A stretch of 46,747 nucleotides of DNA from an uncultured Gilliamella sp. (GCA_945271295.1 CALYPG010000022.1:1-46747); one strand, 5' to 3'. Shown: positions 35,376-46,081, counted from the first letter of the stretch. Program-made: numbers and translations. Notes: a model not told the origin generated them from the sequence alone.

Positions 35376-37268
35376 ATGCAATCTAATCAATCTTATCGTT
35401 TATTTATCGCCGAAAAACCTAGTCTAGCTAGGGCTATTGCCGATGTGTTACCTAAACCACATCAAAAGGGTAATGGTTTTATCAAAGCTAGCAATGGTGA
35501 TGTGGTTAGTTGGTGTATAGGACACTTATTGGAGCAAGCAACTCCCGAGGTTTATGATGCGCGTTATAAAAAATGGTTGCTTGACGATTTACCCATTGTG
35601 CCTGATAAATGGATCTTATTGCCGAAAAATAACACTAATAAACAGTTTAACGTTTTAGTTGATTTGATTAAGTCTGCCGATCAAATCGTTCATGCCGGAG
35701 ATCCAGATAGAGAAGGGCAATTATTGGTTGATGAAGTATTAAATTATTGTCAATTATCAGCTGATAAACGTAAATCAATTAAACGCTGTTTAATTAGCGA
35801 TTTAAATGCTAGCGCTGTGGAAAAATCCATCCAATATTTGCGTAGTAATCAAGATTTTGTACCACTATCCATTTCTGCATTAGCTAGGGCAAGAGCTGAT
35901 TGGTTATATGGAATAAATATGAGTCGGCTTTGTACTATTGTTGGTCAAAAAAATGGTTATCGTGGGGTTTTATCTATTGGGCGAGTGCAGACACCAATTC
36001 TTGGTTTAGTCGTAAGGCGTGATTTAGAGATTGAACAATTTGTTCCCAAACCCTTTTACGAAGTTTATGCCGTTTTAGAAACTAAAAACAATGAAACCTT
36101 TAAGGCTAAATGGCAACCCAGTGAAGCTTGTGCACCTTATCAAGATGAAGAAGGCAGGGTATTAGTTAAAGGGCTAGCTGAAAATGTGTGTCAACGAATT
36201 AAAAATCAAGTAGGTACGATTGATAAAGTAAGCAATAAAAAGAAAGAATTAGCACCACCGTTACCTTTTAATTTATCTGCATTACAAATTGAAATGGCAA
36301 AAAAATGTAGTTTAAGTGCTCAAGATGTTCTCGATATTTGTCAGTCGTTATATGAAAAACATAAATTGATCACTTATCCAAGATCGGATTGTCGTTTTTT
36401 ACCAGAAGAGCATTTGAAACAGGTTAATGGTGTAAAATTAGCGATTGAAAATAACTGTTCAGAGTTACAAACAGCCATAGCTAATGCCAATTTTGATTTA
36501 CGCTCTAAAGCTTGGAATGACAAAAAAGTGGAAGCACATCATGCCATTATTCCTACTTTACGCAAAGCAAAAATGGAGAATCTAACAGATAATGAAAAAA
36601 TCGTTTATCAAGTTATTGCAATACAATATTTAGCTCAATTTTACCCAGTTTATAAATATGCTGAATTACAAATTGATGTGGATATTCAGGGTGGAAAATT
36701 TGTTTCTAAAGCTAACCAAATGCTTGATGAAGGTTGGAAAGTCCTGTTTAAAACTAAAAGCATTAAAATTGATAGTGACGTAGATAATGATGAAGGTAAT
36801 GCATTATTAACAAAATTGGTCAAAAAGGGGGAAACAGTACAGTGTTTAGATGCTGAATTAATTAGCAAAGAAACTCAACCGCCTAGACCATTTACCGATG
36901 CAACTTTACTTTCGGCTATGACTGGTATAGCTCGTTTTGTTAAAGATCCTGATATCAAGAAAATACTCCGCGAAACTGATGGTTTAGGCACTGAGGCAAC
37001 GAGAGCCGGAATTATTGAACTTTTATTCAAACGTCAATTTCTAACTCGGCAAGGAAAATCAATTCGCTCAACAATAGTAGGACGAAACCTAATTTTAGCA
37101 TTACCTGATATTATGTCTACACCTGATATGACAGCACATTGGGAATTACAATTAGAAGAAATTAGTAAAAAGGAGTTTTCATATCAACAATTCATGCAAC
37201 AATTAAATATATCACTTTTCAATTTAGTTAATCAGCTAAAAAATACACGATTGAATATTAAAACTTAA
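35376..37268 (+). CDS. topB: DNA topoisomerase III
   Basis: This 630-residue type IA topoisomerase has the TOPRIM part at the start ([20 protein letters not shown]) with [15 protein letters not shown] as its acidic metal-binding motif. The active-site Tyr lies in [13 protein letters not shown] (Tyr334). The decatenation-loop region and the [14 protein letters not shown] motif are present. E. coli TopB has 653 residues; the shorter length here is at the C-terminus, where the basic tail is reduced. It relaxes and decatenates DNA. It stands alone between zntB and the mgtA leader. Confidence 0.9.
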   Translation: MQSNQSYRLFIAEKPSLARAIADVLPKPHQKGNGFIKASNGDVVSWCIGHLLEQATPEVYDARYKKWLLDDLPIVPDKWILLPKNNTNKQFNVLVDLIKSADQIVHAGDPDREGQLLVDEVLNYCQLSADKRKSIKRCLISDLNASAVEKSIQYLRSNQDFVPLSISALARARADWLYGINMSRLCTIVGQKNGYRGVLSIGRVQTPILGLVVRRDLEIEQFVPKPFYEVYAVLETKNNETFKAKWQPSEACAPYQDEEGRVLVKGLAENVCQRIKNQVGTIDKVSNKKKELAPPLPFNLSALQIEMAKKCSLSAQDVLDICQSLYEKHKLITYPRSDCRFLPEEHLKQVNGVKLAIENNCSELQTAIANANFDLRSKAWNDKKVEAHHAIIPTLRKAKMENLTDNEKIVYQVIAIQYLAQFYPVYKYAELQIDVDIQGGKFVSKANQMLDEGWKVLFKTKSIKIDSDVDNDEGNALLTKLVKKGETVQCLDAELISKETQPPRPFTDATLLSAMTGIARFVKDPDIKKILRETDGLGTEATRAGIIELLFKRQFLTRQGKSIRSTIVGRNLILALPDIMSTPDMTAHWELQLEEISKKEFSYQQFMQQLNISLFNLVNQLKNTRLNIKT

Positions 37269-37570
37269 CCCATATATTGTTTACGAAAGATATAAAAAAT
37301 TGACTTGCAGTTTTTTCGTTTTTATCTTTAAACTTAGAATGCAATAAATTGTAATGTTACTATGTTTAAAATATTAATGGCTTTTACCGTATTTTTTCAT
37401 TCATTTTTTTTAATAATTTTACAAGTTTCATTAAAAAATATGAGATATAAAAGTAACGATGAATTATAACTTATATTAATTATACTTGTATTAATTATAT
37501 ACTAATACGCTATTTTGAAAGCGAAACGTGCTTTTTTCACTCAATCACTTATTTTATTCGAGATTAACAG

Positions 37571-37599
37571 TTGACTTCTTATTCCTAAAGGCGTATAAA
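37571..37599 (+). promoter_or_regulatory. candidate mgtA promoter
   Basis: TTGACT (37571-37576), 17 bases and TATAAA (37594-37599). A start near 37606 would give a leader of about 520 bases. Another possible promoter, TTGACT-N17-TATCTT, lies at 37300-37328. I saw no clear pair of PhoP half-sites. Confidence 0.55.
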
Positions 37600-37708
37600 T
37601 TGCCCGCCTTTGAGCTTTTCTTACTTTTTTAACTATAAAAGGTGGTTAAAAATGAGGGCTAAGAAAAGTTGAAATACAAAGTGTTGAGTTCAAATATATA
37701 GGAGACAT

Positions 37709-37777
37709 ATGGACGCTCAATCGGGTCACCCCAATAGGTGGGGAGATAAATTCAAACAAATCACAATCGGTTACTGA
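37709..37777 (+). CDS. candidate mgtA leader peptide 1 (22 residues)
   Basis: AGGAG at 37700-37704 lies four bases before ATG. The peptide reads MDAQSGHPNRWGDKFKQITI then GY. Its codons span the CACCCC/GGTGGGG hairpin, so ribosome position could change leader folding. It has no resemblance to MgtL. Supported only by position and binding site. Confidence 0.35.
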   Translation: MDAQSGHPNRWGDKFKQITIGY

Positions 37778-37844
37778 ACCTGTCGGAATATCCATTTTTT
37801 CAGTTCACAAACCGAATTTGATAAAAACGGTAATGGTGAACGAT

Positions 37845-37958
37845 ATGCAATTTTTTACACGCTATCACACAAATTCAAAACATTATTTTGCACAATCTTT
37901 ATTGTTTTGTGTTTTATATCTTTCTGAAAAACATTTAGAACCCCCAAGTTGTATCTAA
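37845..37958 (+). CDS. candidate mgtA leader peptide 2 (37 residues)
   Basis: GGTGA lies a few bases before the ATG, inside one arm of the GTTCAC/GTGAAC stem. The peptide begins MQFFTRYHTNSKHYFAQSLL and ends with EPPSCI, a di-proline near the stop. Proline codons in mgtA leader peptides of enterobacteria slow ribosomes and control elongation, so the arrangement is suggestive. It could also be a chance frame. Confidence 0.3.
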   Translation: MQFFTRYHTNSKHYFAQSLLFCVLYLSEKHLEPPSCI

Positions 37959-38127
37959 ATCTTAAATAATTTTTTTATTGGCTAATTTATATTGAGCAAT
38001 AGCTTCATCAGCTAGCTTTGCCATGCAATAAATTTTTAGCTTATCACCAATTTTACTTACTTATAATTACTGCGTTAATTATGGGTCAGCAATCTTTTGT
38101 CTAAAAAATATATAAGTATAGGTACAT

Positions 38128-40839
38128 ATGATGACCAAAAACACATCAAAAAATATGACAGAAACTAAATTAGAAATAAAAGCTATTCGTGAGGCGCAAA
38201 ATAGTCTTGATAGCATTTTATCGAAATTTCAATCCAATCTTTCCGGGTTAACTCAGGAAACCGCTAAATCACATTTGGAAACATATGGTAAAAATGAAGT
38301 AGCTAGGGAAAAGGTACCATCAGTATTTATGCAATTATTAATGGCATTTAATAATCCATTTATTTTTGTATTATTAGTGCTAGCTAGTGTTAGTTTTGTT
38401 ACCGACTATTGGCTACCATTACAACAAGGTGAAGATACCGATGTTACTAGTATTATCATCATTGTTACTATGGTAGCACTCAGTGGTTTATTACGGTTTT
38501 GGCAAGAATTCAGATCGAATAGAGCGGCCGAAGCACTGAAATCTATGATTCGTACCACTGCAACAGTGTTACGACGTGCCCATAAAGATATGAGCCCTGA
38601 AAAAATAGAAATCCCGTTAAATGAAATCGTACCAGGAGATATTGTTTATCTATCCGCTGGGGATATGATTCCTGCCGATATCCGTTTAATTGAATCACGA
38701 GATTTGTTTGTTAGTCAAGCCGTGTTAACCGGCGAATCTATCCCGGTAGAAAAGTATGACACCTTAGGCGCCGTGTCACAAAAAACTACCGACGAAGTCG
38801 ATGTGTCGGAAATCACTAAAGATAATGTTTTAGATGTAAATAACGTGTGCTTTATGGGTACTAACGTTGTGAGTGGCACAGCCAAAGCTGTTGTAGTTGC
38901 AACCGGTGCTGATACTCATTTTGGTACCCTAGCAAAATCTATTGTCGGCTCACGAGCAGAAACTTCATTTGATCGTGGTGTTAACAGTGTTAGCTGGTTG
39001 TTAATCCGATTTATGTTAATTATGGTACCAATTGTACTGTTGATTAATGGTTTTTCTAAAGGTGACTGGGGTGAAGCAACATTGTTTGCGCTTGCAGTTG
39101 CGGTAGGCTTAACCCCTGAAATGTTACCAATGATCGTTAGTGCCAATCTGGCTAAAGGCGCGGTAGCTATGGCTAAACGCAAAGTAGTGGTTAAACGTTT
39201 AAACGCCATTCAAAATTTTGGCGCCATGGATGTGCTTTGCACTGATAAAACCGGTACCTTAACTCAAGATAAGATCATTTTAGAACATCACCTAGATATT
39301 AATGGTCAAATCGATCCATCAGTTTTAGAACTAGCATGGTTAAATAGCTATTACCAAAGTGGTATGAAAAACCTAATGGATAAAGCGATTATCCGTTTTG
39401 CTGAAGAAAAAACCACCATTAAAAAAATTGGTGTAGGGCACTATAATAAGATTGATGAATTGCCATTTGATTTTGTGCGTCGACGTTTATCCGTAGTGGT
39501 GCAAAATGGTGATGATAATCATTTAATGATCTGTAAAGGCGCCGTTGAGGAAATGCTGTCAATTGCCAGCCATGTGTATTTAAACGGTGAGTATTTACCC
39601 TTAGATGAACAGCGTAGACAAAATCTAATCGCCTTAGCTCACAATTACAATAAAGATGGTTTTAGAGTTTTGGCGGTTGGCATTAAACAGATACCAGCTG
39701 CACAGACTAAAAAACAATATAGTGTAAAAGATGAAAAAGAACTGGCAATACGTGGTTTTTTAACTTTCTTAGATCCACCAAAAGAAAGTGCTTATGAGGC
39801 AATTTCAGCATTAAATGAACATGGTGTTGGCGTTAAAGTCCTAACCGGAGATAACGAAATCATTACCATCAAAGTTTGCCGTGAAGTTGGATTAGAACCA
39901 GGAGTCCCACTGCTAGGTACTGAAATTGAACAAATGGACGATGTTGAACTTAAAGAACAAATTGAACAACGTACGATTTTTGCCAAACTGACACCATTAC
40001 AAAAATCACGTATTATTCGGTTATTGCAAGATAATGGTCATACGGTTGGTTTCTTGGGTGACGGTATTAATGATGCTCCTGCATTACGTGATTCTGATGT
40101 GGGTATTTCAGTTGATACAGCAACAGATATTGCTAAAGAGTCAGCAGATATCATTTTGCTAGAAAAAAGCTTGATGGTATTAGAAGAAGGTGTGATTTGT
40201 GGTCGTGAAACCTTTGGTAATATTATGAAATATCTTAATATGACAGCAAGTTCTAATTTCGGTAATATTTTTTCAGTATTAGTTGCTAGCGCGTTCCTAC
40301 CATTTTTACCAATGCTAGCAATTCATTTACTAATACAAAATTTACTGTATGATATTTCGCAACTCTCATTACCATGGGACAAAATGGATGAAGAGTTTAT
40401 ACAAAAACCGCGTAAATGGGATGCGCCAAATATTGGTCGTTTCATGATTTGGATTGGTCCAACTTCATCTATTTTCGATATTACAACTTATGTATTAATG
40501 TGGTTTGTGTTTAGTGCCAATAATATTGAAGCTCAATCACTATTCCACTCAGGTTGGTTCATTGAAGGTTTGTTATCACAAACATTAGTTGTACATATGC
40601 TAAGAACGCAGAAGATTCCATTTATTCAAAGTACTGCTGCGTTTCCAGTTATTGTAATGACCATGTTAATTATGGCTGTTGGTATTTATATTCCATTTTC
40701 GCCAATAGGTAACTTAATTGGTTTAGAGGCATTACCTTGGTCATACTTCCCATGGTTGATAGGTACATTACTTTGTTATTGCTGTGTAGCTCAATTTATG
40801 AAGCGTATTTATATAAAACGTTTTGGACAATGGTTTTAA
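38128..40839 (+). CDS. mgtA: Mg2+-transporting P-type ATPase MgtA
   Basis: This 903-residue type IIIB P-ATPase carries the phosphorylation motif DKTGTLTQDK (Asp about 373), TGES in VLTGESIPVEK, the nucleotide-binding motif CKGAVEEM, TGDN and GDGINDAPALRDSDVG. About ten transmembrane helices are present, with a long basic/hydrophilic N-terminus. It imports Mg2+ down its gradient at the cost of ATP. The start could be either of two adjacent ATG codons; AGGT lies just upstream. A long leader precedes it. A ten-base inverted repeat (TAAGCAAACA / TGTTTGCTTA, 40837-40880) covers the stop codon. Confidence 0.9.
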   Translation: MMTKNTSKNMTETKLEIKAIREAQNSLDSILSKFQSNLSGLTQETAKSHLETYGKNEVAREKVPSVFMQLLMAFNNPFIFVLLVLASVSFVTDYWLPLQQGEDTDVTSIIIIVTMVALSGLLRFWQEFRSNRAAEALKSMIRTTATVLRRAHKDMSPEKIEIPLNEIVPGDIVYLSAGDMIPADIRLIESRDLFVSQAVLTGESIPVEKYDTLGAVSQKTTDEVDVSEITKDNVLDVNNVCFMGTNVVSGTAKAVVVATGADTHFGTLAKSIVGSRAETSFDRGVNSVSWLLIRFMLIMVPIVLLINGFSKGDWGEATLFALAVAVGLTPEMLPMIVSANLAKGAVAMAKRKVVVKRLNAIQNFGAMDVLCTDKTGTLTQDKIILEHHLDINGQIDPSVLELAWLNSYYQSGMKNLMDKAIIRFAEEKTTIKKIGVGHYNKIDELPFDFVRRRLSVVVQNGDDNHLMICKGAVEEMLSIASHVYLNGEYLPLDEQRRQNLIALAHNYNKDGFRVLAVGIKQIPAAQTKKQYSVKDEKELAIRGFLTFLDPPKESAYEAISALNEHGVGVKVLTGDNEIITIKVCREVGLEPGVPLLGTEIEQMDDVELKEQIEQRTIFAKLTPLQKSRIIRLLQDNGHTVGFLGDGINDAPALRDSDVGISVDTATDIAKESADIILLEKSLMVLEEGVICGRETFGNIMKYLNMTASSNFGNIFSVLVASAFLPFLPMLAIHLLIQNLLYDISQLSLPWDKMDEEFIQKPRKWDAPNIGRFMIWIGPTSSIFDITTYVLMWFVFSANNIEAQSLFHSGWFIEGLLSQTLVVHMLRTQKIPFIQSTAAFPVIVMTMLIMAVGIYIPFSPIGNLIGLEALPWSYFPWLIGTLLCYCCVAQFMKRIYIKRFGQWF

Positions 40840-41012
40840 GCAAACAAATCAATGGCTGAAAATCAAACTATGTTTGCTTATTGAGTCAATAATAAAGGAA
40901 AGTTCATATTTATAAATATAAATGAGGTGACATTTTTTTTTGCACCAATAATATTATATTTAATATATATTATTTTAGAGTCATATAACTATAACAATAA
41001 GGAGAAATAATT

Positions 41013-41093
41013 ATGAAGACTCCACATAAAAATTTAATTTCGCTAATCAAAAGCCGTAAACAAAAAAAGGCTCAAGAGCAGTTAAATCGATGA
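41013..41093 (+). CDS. unnamed 26-residue basic small protein
   Basis: ATG at 41013 is preceded by AAGGAGAAA (GGAG at 41001-41004) at ideal spacing and is followed after about 20 bases by a strong terminator. The peptide begins MKTPHKNLISLIKSRKQKKA and ends QEQLNR, giving a strongly basic amphipathic helix. An AT-rich promoter-like region lies at 40940-40968 (TTGCAC with AT-rich -10). Position after mgtA recalls Mg2+-stress small proteins, but it has no hydrophobic segment like MgtS. I do not recognise a family. Confidence 0.5.
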   Translation: MKTPHKNLISLIKSRKQKKAQEQLNR

Positions 41094-41114
41094 AAGTTAA
41101 TATATTATAAGAAA

Positions 41115-41143
41115 AAATAAACCCCCATATATTGGGGTTTATT
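41115..41143. terminator. bidirectional terminator
   Basis: AATAAACCCC pairs with GGGGTTTATT, with A-runs left and T-rich sequence right. It can end both the small ORF on the plus strand and ydcH on the minus strand. Confidence 0.75.
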
Positions 41144-41201
41144 TGCTTGTTACTGTATATTTTTATCAAGCTAATTTATCAAGTGTAAATGGATTGAATG
41201 A

Positions 41202-41420
41202 CTACAAAGAAGACGCTTTTTTTAAAATCTCATGCATTTCATCTTTTAGTTTAAGTTTCTGCTTTTTCAATGTTTCAATTGATTCTGAAGTATCCACTGC
41301 AATCCCAGATTCAATATTTTTGATTTTTTGGTCAAGTTCGTTATGTTGATCAAACAATTTTTGAAAACGTAAATCTGTTTTTTTTAATTTAGAAATTAAT
41401 TCTCGGTATTCTGGAAACAT
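41202..41420 (-). CDS. ydcH: YdcH-family small protein (DUF465)
   Basis: This 72-residue protein begins MFPEYRELISKLKKTDLRFQ and continues LFDQHNELDQKIKNIE, then ends LKKQKLKLKDEMHEILKKAS. This is the YdcH/DUF465 pattern of a short helical hairpin. Function is unknown. AAGGAG-type sequence precedes it on the minus strand (TAAGGAGCCACT). It is divergent from yjgR. Confidence 0.85.
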   Translation of the reverse strand: MFPEYRELISKLKKTDLRFQKLFDQHNELDQKIKNIESGIAVDTSESIETLKKQKLKLKDEMHEILKKASSL

Positions 41421-41526
41421 AGTGGCTCCTTATAAGCTAGAAGAATAATAAAAATAGAAGTTATTGCTGTTTCAGCTTACAATATTCCTAATTATTTTAA
41501 TAGCAATTTTAATGAGGATTTGTACC

Positions 41527-43032
41527 ATGAGTGAATCTATCGTTATCGCCAAAAGCAATGGTAAAGATTTAGCCATTTTAGCAAGTTTTGCCAATCGTCA
41601 TGGTTTAATTACCGGAGCAACCGGAACTGGTAAAACCGTCACTTTGCAGAAAATAGCAGAAAGTTTTTCCAAGATAGGGGTTCCAGTTTTTTTAGCTGAC
41701 GTGAAAGGTGATCTTAGTGGAATAGGTGAACAAGGTACTTTATCGGAAAAATTACAAGCTCGTCTCAATAGTATAGGTGTAACAGATTGGCAACCTTATG
41801 CATCACCTGTTGAGTTTTGGGATGTGTTTGGCGAGAAGGGATTACCAGTACGTAGTACAGTTTCTGATATAGGCCCCATTTTACTGTCAAGATTACTTAA
41901 TTTAAATGATACCCAATCCGGAGTATTACAATTAGTCTTTAAAATTGCTGATGATAATAATTTACAATTACTGGATTTTAAAGATCTGCGAGCTCTAGTG
42001 CAGTTTGTGGGTGATAATGCTAAAAAGTTTACCACCGAATATGGCAATATTTCTTCATCATCAATTGGTGCAATCCAACGTAGTTTATTAACGCTTGAGC
42101 AACAAGGTGCAGAGTATTTTTTAGGCGAACCAATGCTTGATATTCAAGATCTGCTGCGCGTTAATAACGATGGTCAAGGGATAGTAAATATTTTAGCAGC
42201 CGGCAAATTATATAATAGCCCTAAATTATATTCTGTTTTTTTATTATGGTTACTATCTGAACTCTTTGAGCATCTTCCGGAAATTGGCGATCCGGATAAA
42301 CCAAAATTAGTTTTCTTTTTTGATGAAGCACATTTGTTGTTTAATGATATTTCGCCAGCATTATTGCAAAAAATAGAACAGGTGGTGCGTTTAATTCGTT
42401 CTAAAGGCGTAGGTGTTTATTTTGTTACCCAAAACCCTACCGATATTCCTGACACTATTTTAGGGCAGCTTGGTAATCGGGTACAACATGCATTACGTGC
42501 TTTTACACCGAAAGATCAAAAAGCCATAAAAGCAGCAGCACAAACCATGCGCAGCAATCCCAACTTTGATTCAGAAAAAGCAATTATGGAATTGGCAGTG
42601 GGTGAAGCATTAATCTCATTTTTGGATGAAAAAGGGCGTCCAAATATGGTCGAAAGGGGATTTGTGATTGCGCCTGATTCACGTATGGGACCAATGTCGC
42701 TTGAAAAACAAAATGCAATTATTAATCAATCCTATTTCTATACTAAATATTCAGATGCAGTAGATCGTGAGTCTGCTTACGAAAAACTCAAAGCCGGTTT
42801 TTCGCTCGACACAGCTGCTAATACTACTAGTAATAGTCAAAGTGATTCACAAAATGGAAGTTCAGGGGGATGGATGGACGTTCTGGGTTCATTATTTTTT
42901 GGTAGTCAAGGTCCAAAAGGTGGTCAGCATGATGGATTAGCGCAAAAAGTCGCCAAAAGTGCCACCAGGCAAGTTGCCAATGAAATTGGTAAACGAATTA
43001 CTCGGGGTATTTTAGGTGGATTTAAACGCTAA
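41527..43032 (+). CDS. yjgR: HerA/VirB4-like ATPase YjgR (DUF853)
   Basis: This 501-residue P-loop ATPase has Walker [13 protein letters not shown] (about residue 33), VKGDLSGI after it, Walker [14 protein letters not shown] near 262 and an arginine-finger type region with [19 protein letters not shown]. The DUF853 family has unknown cellular role; the fold is that of DNA-translocating HerA-like hexamers. I chose ATG at 41527 (GAGG upstream), giving the family length of about 500; an upstream hydrophobic extension is not likely to be translated. A Gly/Ser-rich linker lies near the C-terminus. Confidence 0.9.
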   Translation: MSESIVIAKSNGKDLAILASFANRHGLITGATGTGKTVTLQKIAESFSKIGVPVFLADVKGDLSGIGEQGTLSEKLQARLNSIGVTDWQPYASPVEFWDVFGEKGLPVRSTVSDIGPILLSRLLNLNDTQSGVLQLVFKIADDNNLQLLDFKDLRALVQFVGDNAKKFTTEYGNISSSSIGAIQRSLLTLEQQGAEYFLGEPMLDIQDLLRVNNDGQGIVNILAAGKLYNSPKLYSVFLLWLLSELFEHLPEIGDPDKPKLVFFFDEAHLLFNDISPALLQKIEQVVRLIRSKGVGVYFVTQNPTDIPDTILGQLGNRVQHALRAFTPKDQKAIKAAAQTMRSNPNFDSEKAIMELAVGEALISFLDEKGRPNMVERGFVIAPDSRMGPMSLEKQNAIINQSYFYTKYSDAVDRESAYEKLKAGFSLDTAANTTSNSQSDSQNGSSGGWMDVLGSLFFGSQGPKGGQHDGLAQKVAKSATRQVANEIGKRITRGILGGFKR

Positions 43033-43123
43033 ATGACAAAATATTCCCGGATGATAACTGTAACTAATTTTCAATTAGCCACAACTTAACCACTATAAAG
43101 ATAGCAAAATAGGAGTATTTGCA

Positions 43124-44212
43124 ATGTTTAAATTGTTCGTTGAATGGTACAAAAGACGATTTAGTGATCCGCATGTGGTTTCGTTAATGGCTGTGATTAT
43201 TTTCCTGTTTTTAATAATTTATTTTTTCAATAAAATATTGTTACCAGTTTTAATTGCCATTGTACTTTCTTATTTACTCGATACCCCAGTTAATTTTTTG
43301 AACAAAAGGAAAATCCCACGCACTTTGGCAGTTATTTTAGTGTTGCTGGTGTTTATTATGGTGGTATTAGCGGGTTTTATGATTCTGTTACCCTTAATTT
43401 GGCAACAAAGTATCAGTTTGATTACCAATATTCCAAATATGCTAAATTTTGCTAACAAGTTTTTAATGTCTTTACCGGAACATTATCCTGAATTAATCGA
43501 TGTTGGGTTATTTGATTCGATCATTCAAGGTATTACCAGTAGAGTGGTACAAACTGGAAATTCCTTATTACAATTTTCTATTGTTTCTTTATTTAGTTTA
43601 GTTTCGGTAGTAATCAATGCGGTACTGATCCCAATAATGATGTTTTTCCTTCTTAAGGATAAAGCTAAAATATGGGAATATTGTTCAAAAATCCTGCCCA
43701 AAAATCGTACTATTTTAAATAAAGTCGCTAATGAAATGGATATGCAAATATCTAATTATATCGTTGGAAATGTATTACACATTATTATTTTAGCTGTGTG
43801 TGTTTATATTCCCTTTTGGTATTTTGGTTTAGATTATGGTTTATTATTAGCGGTGGTCGTGGGATTATCGGTATTAATTCCTTATATTGGTATTATTATT
43901 TCTAGTATCCCAGTGGTATTAATAGCGCTATTTCAATGGGGATTAAATGCTGAATTTAGTTACTTAATTTTCTGTTATATTATTATCCAGGCTTTAGATG
44001 GTAATTTACTTGTTCCATGTTTATTTTCTGAAAAATTGAATCTTCATCCACTAGTTATCATTCTATCAGTAATTGTATTTGGTGGATTATGGGGCTTTTG
44101 GGGAATATTTTTTGCAATACCTTTAGCCACTTTGGTAAAAGCAATTGTTAATGCTTGGCCCAAATCTGAAGAAATAAATAATATTAACCAAGAGGGAATA
44201 AAAGCAGATTAG
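43124..44212 (+). CDS. perM: AI-2E family permease PerM
   Basis: This 362-residue membrane protein has about seven or eight helices and the family's conserved parts: FFNKILLPVLIAIVLSYLLD near the start, IPIMMFFLLKDK in the middle and GLSVLIPYIGIIISSIPVVL toward the end. AGGAG lies nine bases before ATG. Family members are exporter-like and some are Na+/H+ antiporters; PerM's substrate is not known. It converges on bcp across a perfect terminator hairpin, keeping the neighbour pair seen in E. coli. Confidence 0.85.
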   Translation: MFKLFVEWYKRRFSDPHVVSLMAVIIFLFLIIYFFNKILLPVLIAIVLSYLLDTPVNFLNKRKIPRTLAVILVLLVFIMVVLAGFMILLPLIWQQSISLITNIPNMLNFANKFLMSLPEHYPELIDVGLFDSIIQGITSRVVQTGNSLLQFSIVSLFSLVSVVINAVLIPIMMFFLLKDKAKIWEYCSKILPKNRTILNKVANEMDMQISNYIVGNVLHIIILAVCVYIPFWYFGLDYGLLLAVVVGLSVLIPYIGIIISSIPVVLIALFQWGLNAEFSYLIFCYIIIQALDGNLLVPCLFSEKLNLHPLVIILSVIVFGGLWGFWGIFFAIPLATLVKAIVNAWPKSEEINNINQEGIKAD

Positions 44213-44229
44213 CTTTCTAATCTGCTTTT
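44200..44229. terminator. bidirectional terminator between perM and bcp
   Basis: AAAAGCAGATTAG pairs perfectly with CTAATCTGCTTTT over a CTTT loop. The perM stop codon lies in the left arm. The A/T ends work for both convergent genes. Confidence 0.9.
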
Positions 44230-44240
44230 GTTGTATTAAC

Positions 44241-44717
44241 TTAACTTAGCTGGTTTTTAAGATAGTCTAATACTACTTCATGATGATTATTAGTTTTAAA
44301 ATTATTAAATACTTTTTCAATTTTGCCATCTTTACCAATTAAAAAACTAATACGGTGAATACCATCAAAGGTTTTTCCCATAAATTCTTTTTCTCCCCAA
44401 GCACCAAAAGCTTGGGATACTTCATGGTTATCATCAGAAAGTAAAGTGAAATTGAGTAACTCTTTTTCCATAAAACGTGATAACTTTTCAGGTTTATCTG
44501 TACTTATACCAATAATTATTACCTCATATTTTTTAAATTCTTCAGCACTATCACGTAAATTACATGCTTGTACTGTACAACCCGGGGTCATTGCTTTGGG
44601 ATAAAAATAAATTAAAACACGTTGACCTTTAAAATCATTTAAGCTTATCTGCTCTCCATCTTGATCTGGCAACGAAAATTGAGGTGCTTTTTCACCTTCT
44701 TTGAGTGGATTAACCAT
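44241..44717 (-). CDS. bcp: thiol peroxidase Bcp (PrxQ type)
   Basis: This 158-residue peroxiredoxin has PKAMTPGCTVQACNLRD with peroxidatic Cys47 and resolving Cys52, the atypical two-Cys spacing of Bcp/PrxQ. SFLIGKDGKIEKVF follows near residue 125. It reduces hydroperoxides with thioredoxin. The usual residue before the motif is D (PKDMTPGC) and is Ala here. It may share a transcript with hemL, which ends 68 bases upstream of it. Confidence 0.9.
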   Translation of the reverse strand: MVNPLKEGEKAPQFSLPDQDGEQISLNDFKGQRVLIYFYPKAMTPGCTVQACNLRDSAEEFKKYEVIIIGISTDKPEKLSRFMEKELLNFTLLSDDNHEVSQAFGAWGEKEFMGKTFDGIHRISFLIGKDGKIEKVFNNFKTNNHHEVVLDYLKNQLS

Positions 44718-44785
44718 ATTTTTTCCTATTTTAATCGTTTAATATTTTCATCTTCATTGGTATCTAAAAACTTTGTATTATTGTC

Positions 44786-46081
44786 TCAGTTAATGTTACT
44801 AAAAAAACGATTTGCTGCATCAATGGTATGATTGACTTCTTTATCTGTATGCATAATAGACATAAAACCTGCTTCAAATGCTGACGGAGCAAAATAAACT
44901 CCTTCTGCAAGCATATGATGATAGAATTTTTTGAATAATTCAATATTACTTTTCATCACATCTTGATAACTGATTACTTCAGAAGCAGAAGTAAAAAATA
45001 ATCCAAACATAGCACCCACATGATTAATAACTAATGGAATGTTATGTCGTTTAGCTACGAATAATAATCCTTCAGCAAGTTGGTTAGTTTTATCTGTTAA
45101 TGTTTGATAAATACCTACATCCATCAGTTTAGTTAAGGTTGCATAACCGGCAGTCATGGCAACAGGGTTTCCTGAAAGAGTACCTGCTTGATAAATTGGT
45201 CCTAATGGGGCTAATTGTTTCATGATATCGGCTCGCCCGCCAAATGCACCTACAGGCATACCTCCACCAATGATTTTTCCTAAACAAGTAAGATCGGGGA
45301 CTATATCATAATAATCTTGCGCACCACCCAATGCGACCCTAAATCCTGTCATTACTTCATCTATAATTAATAAGGCACCATATTCATTACAAAGATCTCT
45401 AAGGCCTTGCAAAAATTCCTTTTTTGCTGGGACACAATTCATATTGCCAGCCACAGGTTCTATTATGATGGCCGCAATGTCATTTGGATATTGCTCAAAT
45501 TGTTTCTTAACAGAATCAAGATTATTATAATCACAGACTAATGTATGTTTGACAAAATCGTTTGGGACTCCGGGTGAAGTAGGGTGGCCAAACGTAAGTG
45601 CTCCGGAACCGGCTTTAACTAATAAATAATCGGCATGACCATGATAACAACCTTCAAATTTAATAATTTTATCGCGCCCGGTATAGCCGCGAGCCACACG
45701 GATAGCACTCATGGTTGCTTCTGTGCCTGAATTAACCATACGTAGCATTTCAATAGATGGCATAATCTGAGTGATTAGATTAGCAACTTTTGTCTCAATT
45801 TCTGTGGGTGCTCCAAAGCTAAGACCATTATGTATGGCATTAATAACAGCATTTATTACATCAGGATCATTATGCCCTAAAATCATCGGGCCCCATGAGC
45901 CTACATAATCAATGTATGCTTTTTCATCAACATCATAGATATAAGCACCATCAGCTCTTTTAATGAACAAGGGCGTACCGCCTACACCATTAAATGCTCT
46001 AACAGGGGAATTGACTCCTCCCGGTATTACTGATAATGCTTGATGATAAAGCATTTCAGACTTAAATGTAGTATTTAGCAT
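44786..46081 (-). CDS. hemL: glutamate-1-semialdehyde 2,1-aminomutase
   Basis: This 431-residue fold-type I PLP enzyme begins with the family segment [20 protein letters not shown], has [20 protein letters not shown] and the PLP Lys in [17 protein letters not shown] (about residue 268). It makes 5-aminolevulinate from glutamate semialdehyde in the C5 route to heme. So the cell makes its own heme as well as importing it. It is divergent from erpA, as in related bacteria. Confidence 0.95.
   Translation of the reverse strand: MLNTTFKSEMLYHQALSVIPGGVNSPVRAFNGVGGTPLFIKRADGAYIYDVDEKAYIDYVGSWGPMILGHNDPDVINAVINAIHNGLSFGAPTEIETKVANLITQIMPSIEMLRMVNSGTEATMSAIRVARGYTGRDKIIKFEGCYHGHADYLLVKAGSGALTFGHPTSPGVPNDFVKHTLVCDYNNLDSVKKQFEQYPNDIAAIIIEPVAGNMNCVPAKKEFLQGLRDLCNEYGALLIIDEVMTGFRVALGGAQDYYDIVPDLTCLGKIIGGGMPVGAFGGRADIMKQLAPLGPIYQAGTLSGNPVAMTAGYATLTKLMDVGIYQTLTDKTNQLAEGLLFVAKRHNIPLVINHVGAMFGLFFTSASEVISYQDVMKSNIELFKKFYHHMLAEGVYFAPSAFEAGFMSIMHTDKEVNHTIDAANRFFSNIN

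Larger units (their letters stand above)
37606..38127 (+). other. long structured mgtA 5' leader
   Basis: About 520 bases before mgtA contain several elements. CTTTTCTTA at 37615 pairs with TAAGAAAAG at 37660. A CACCCC/GGTGGGG hairpin lies near 37727-37744. GTTCAC at 37803 can pair with GTGAAC at 37836, which overlaps the binding site of the second small ORF. Two short ORFs with plausible ribosome-binding sites lie inside. mgtA leaders in enterobacteria sense Mg2+ through RNA structure and a leader peptide. I did not see the conserved M-box core, so this would be a different leader class. Confidence 0.5.

Noticed and set aside
37606-37760. M-box (ykoK) Mg2+ riboswitch
   Set aside because: A GACGCtCAATcGGGTCA stretch resembles part of the M-box, but the other conserved blocks (such as GTTAGGTGAGGCTCC and GCTACTGCCC) are not found.
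37960-38070. Minus-strand frame with the peptide MAKLADEAIAQYKLANKK in the mgtA leader
   Set aside because: Only about 31 codons, no ribosome-binding site and no identified family; probably chance, or an unrecognisable gene remnant.
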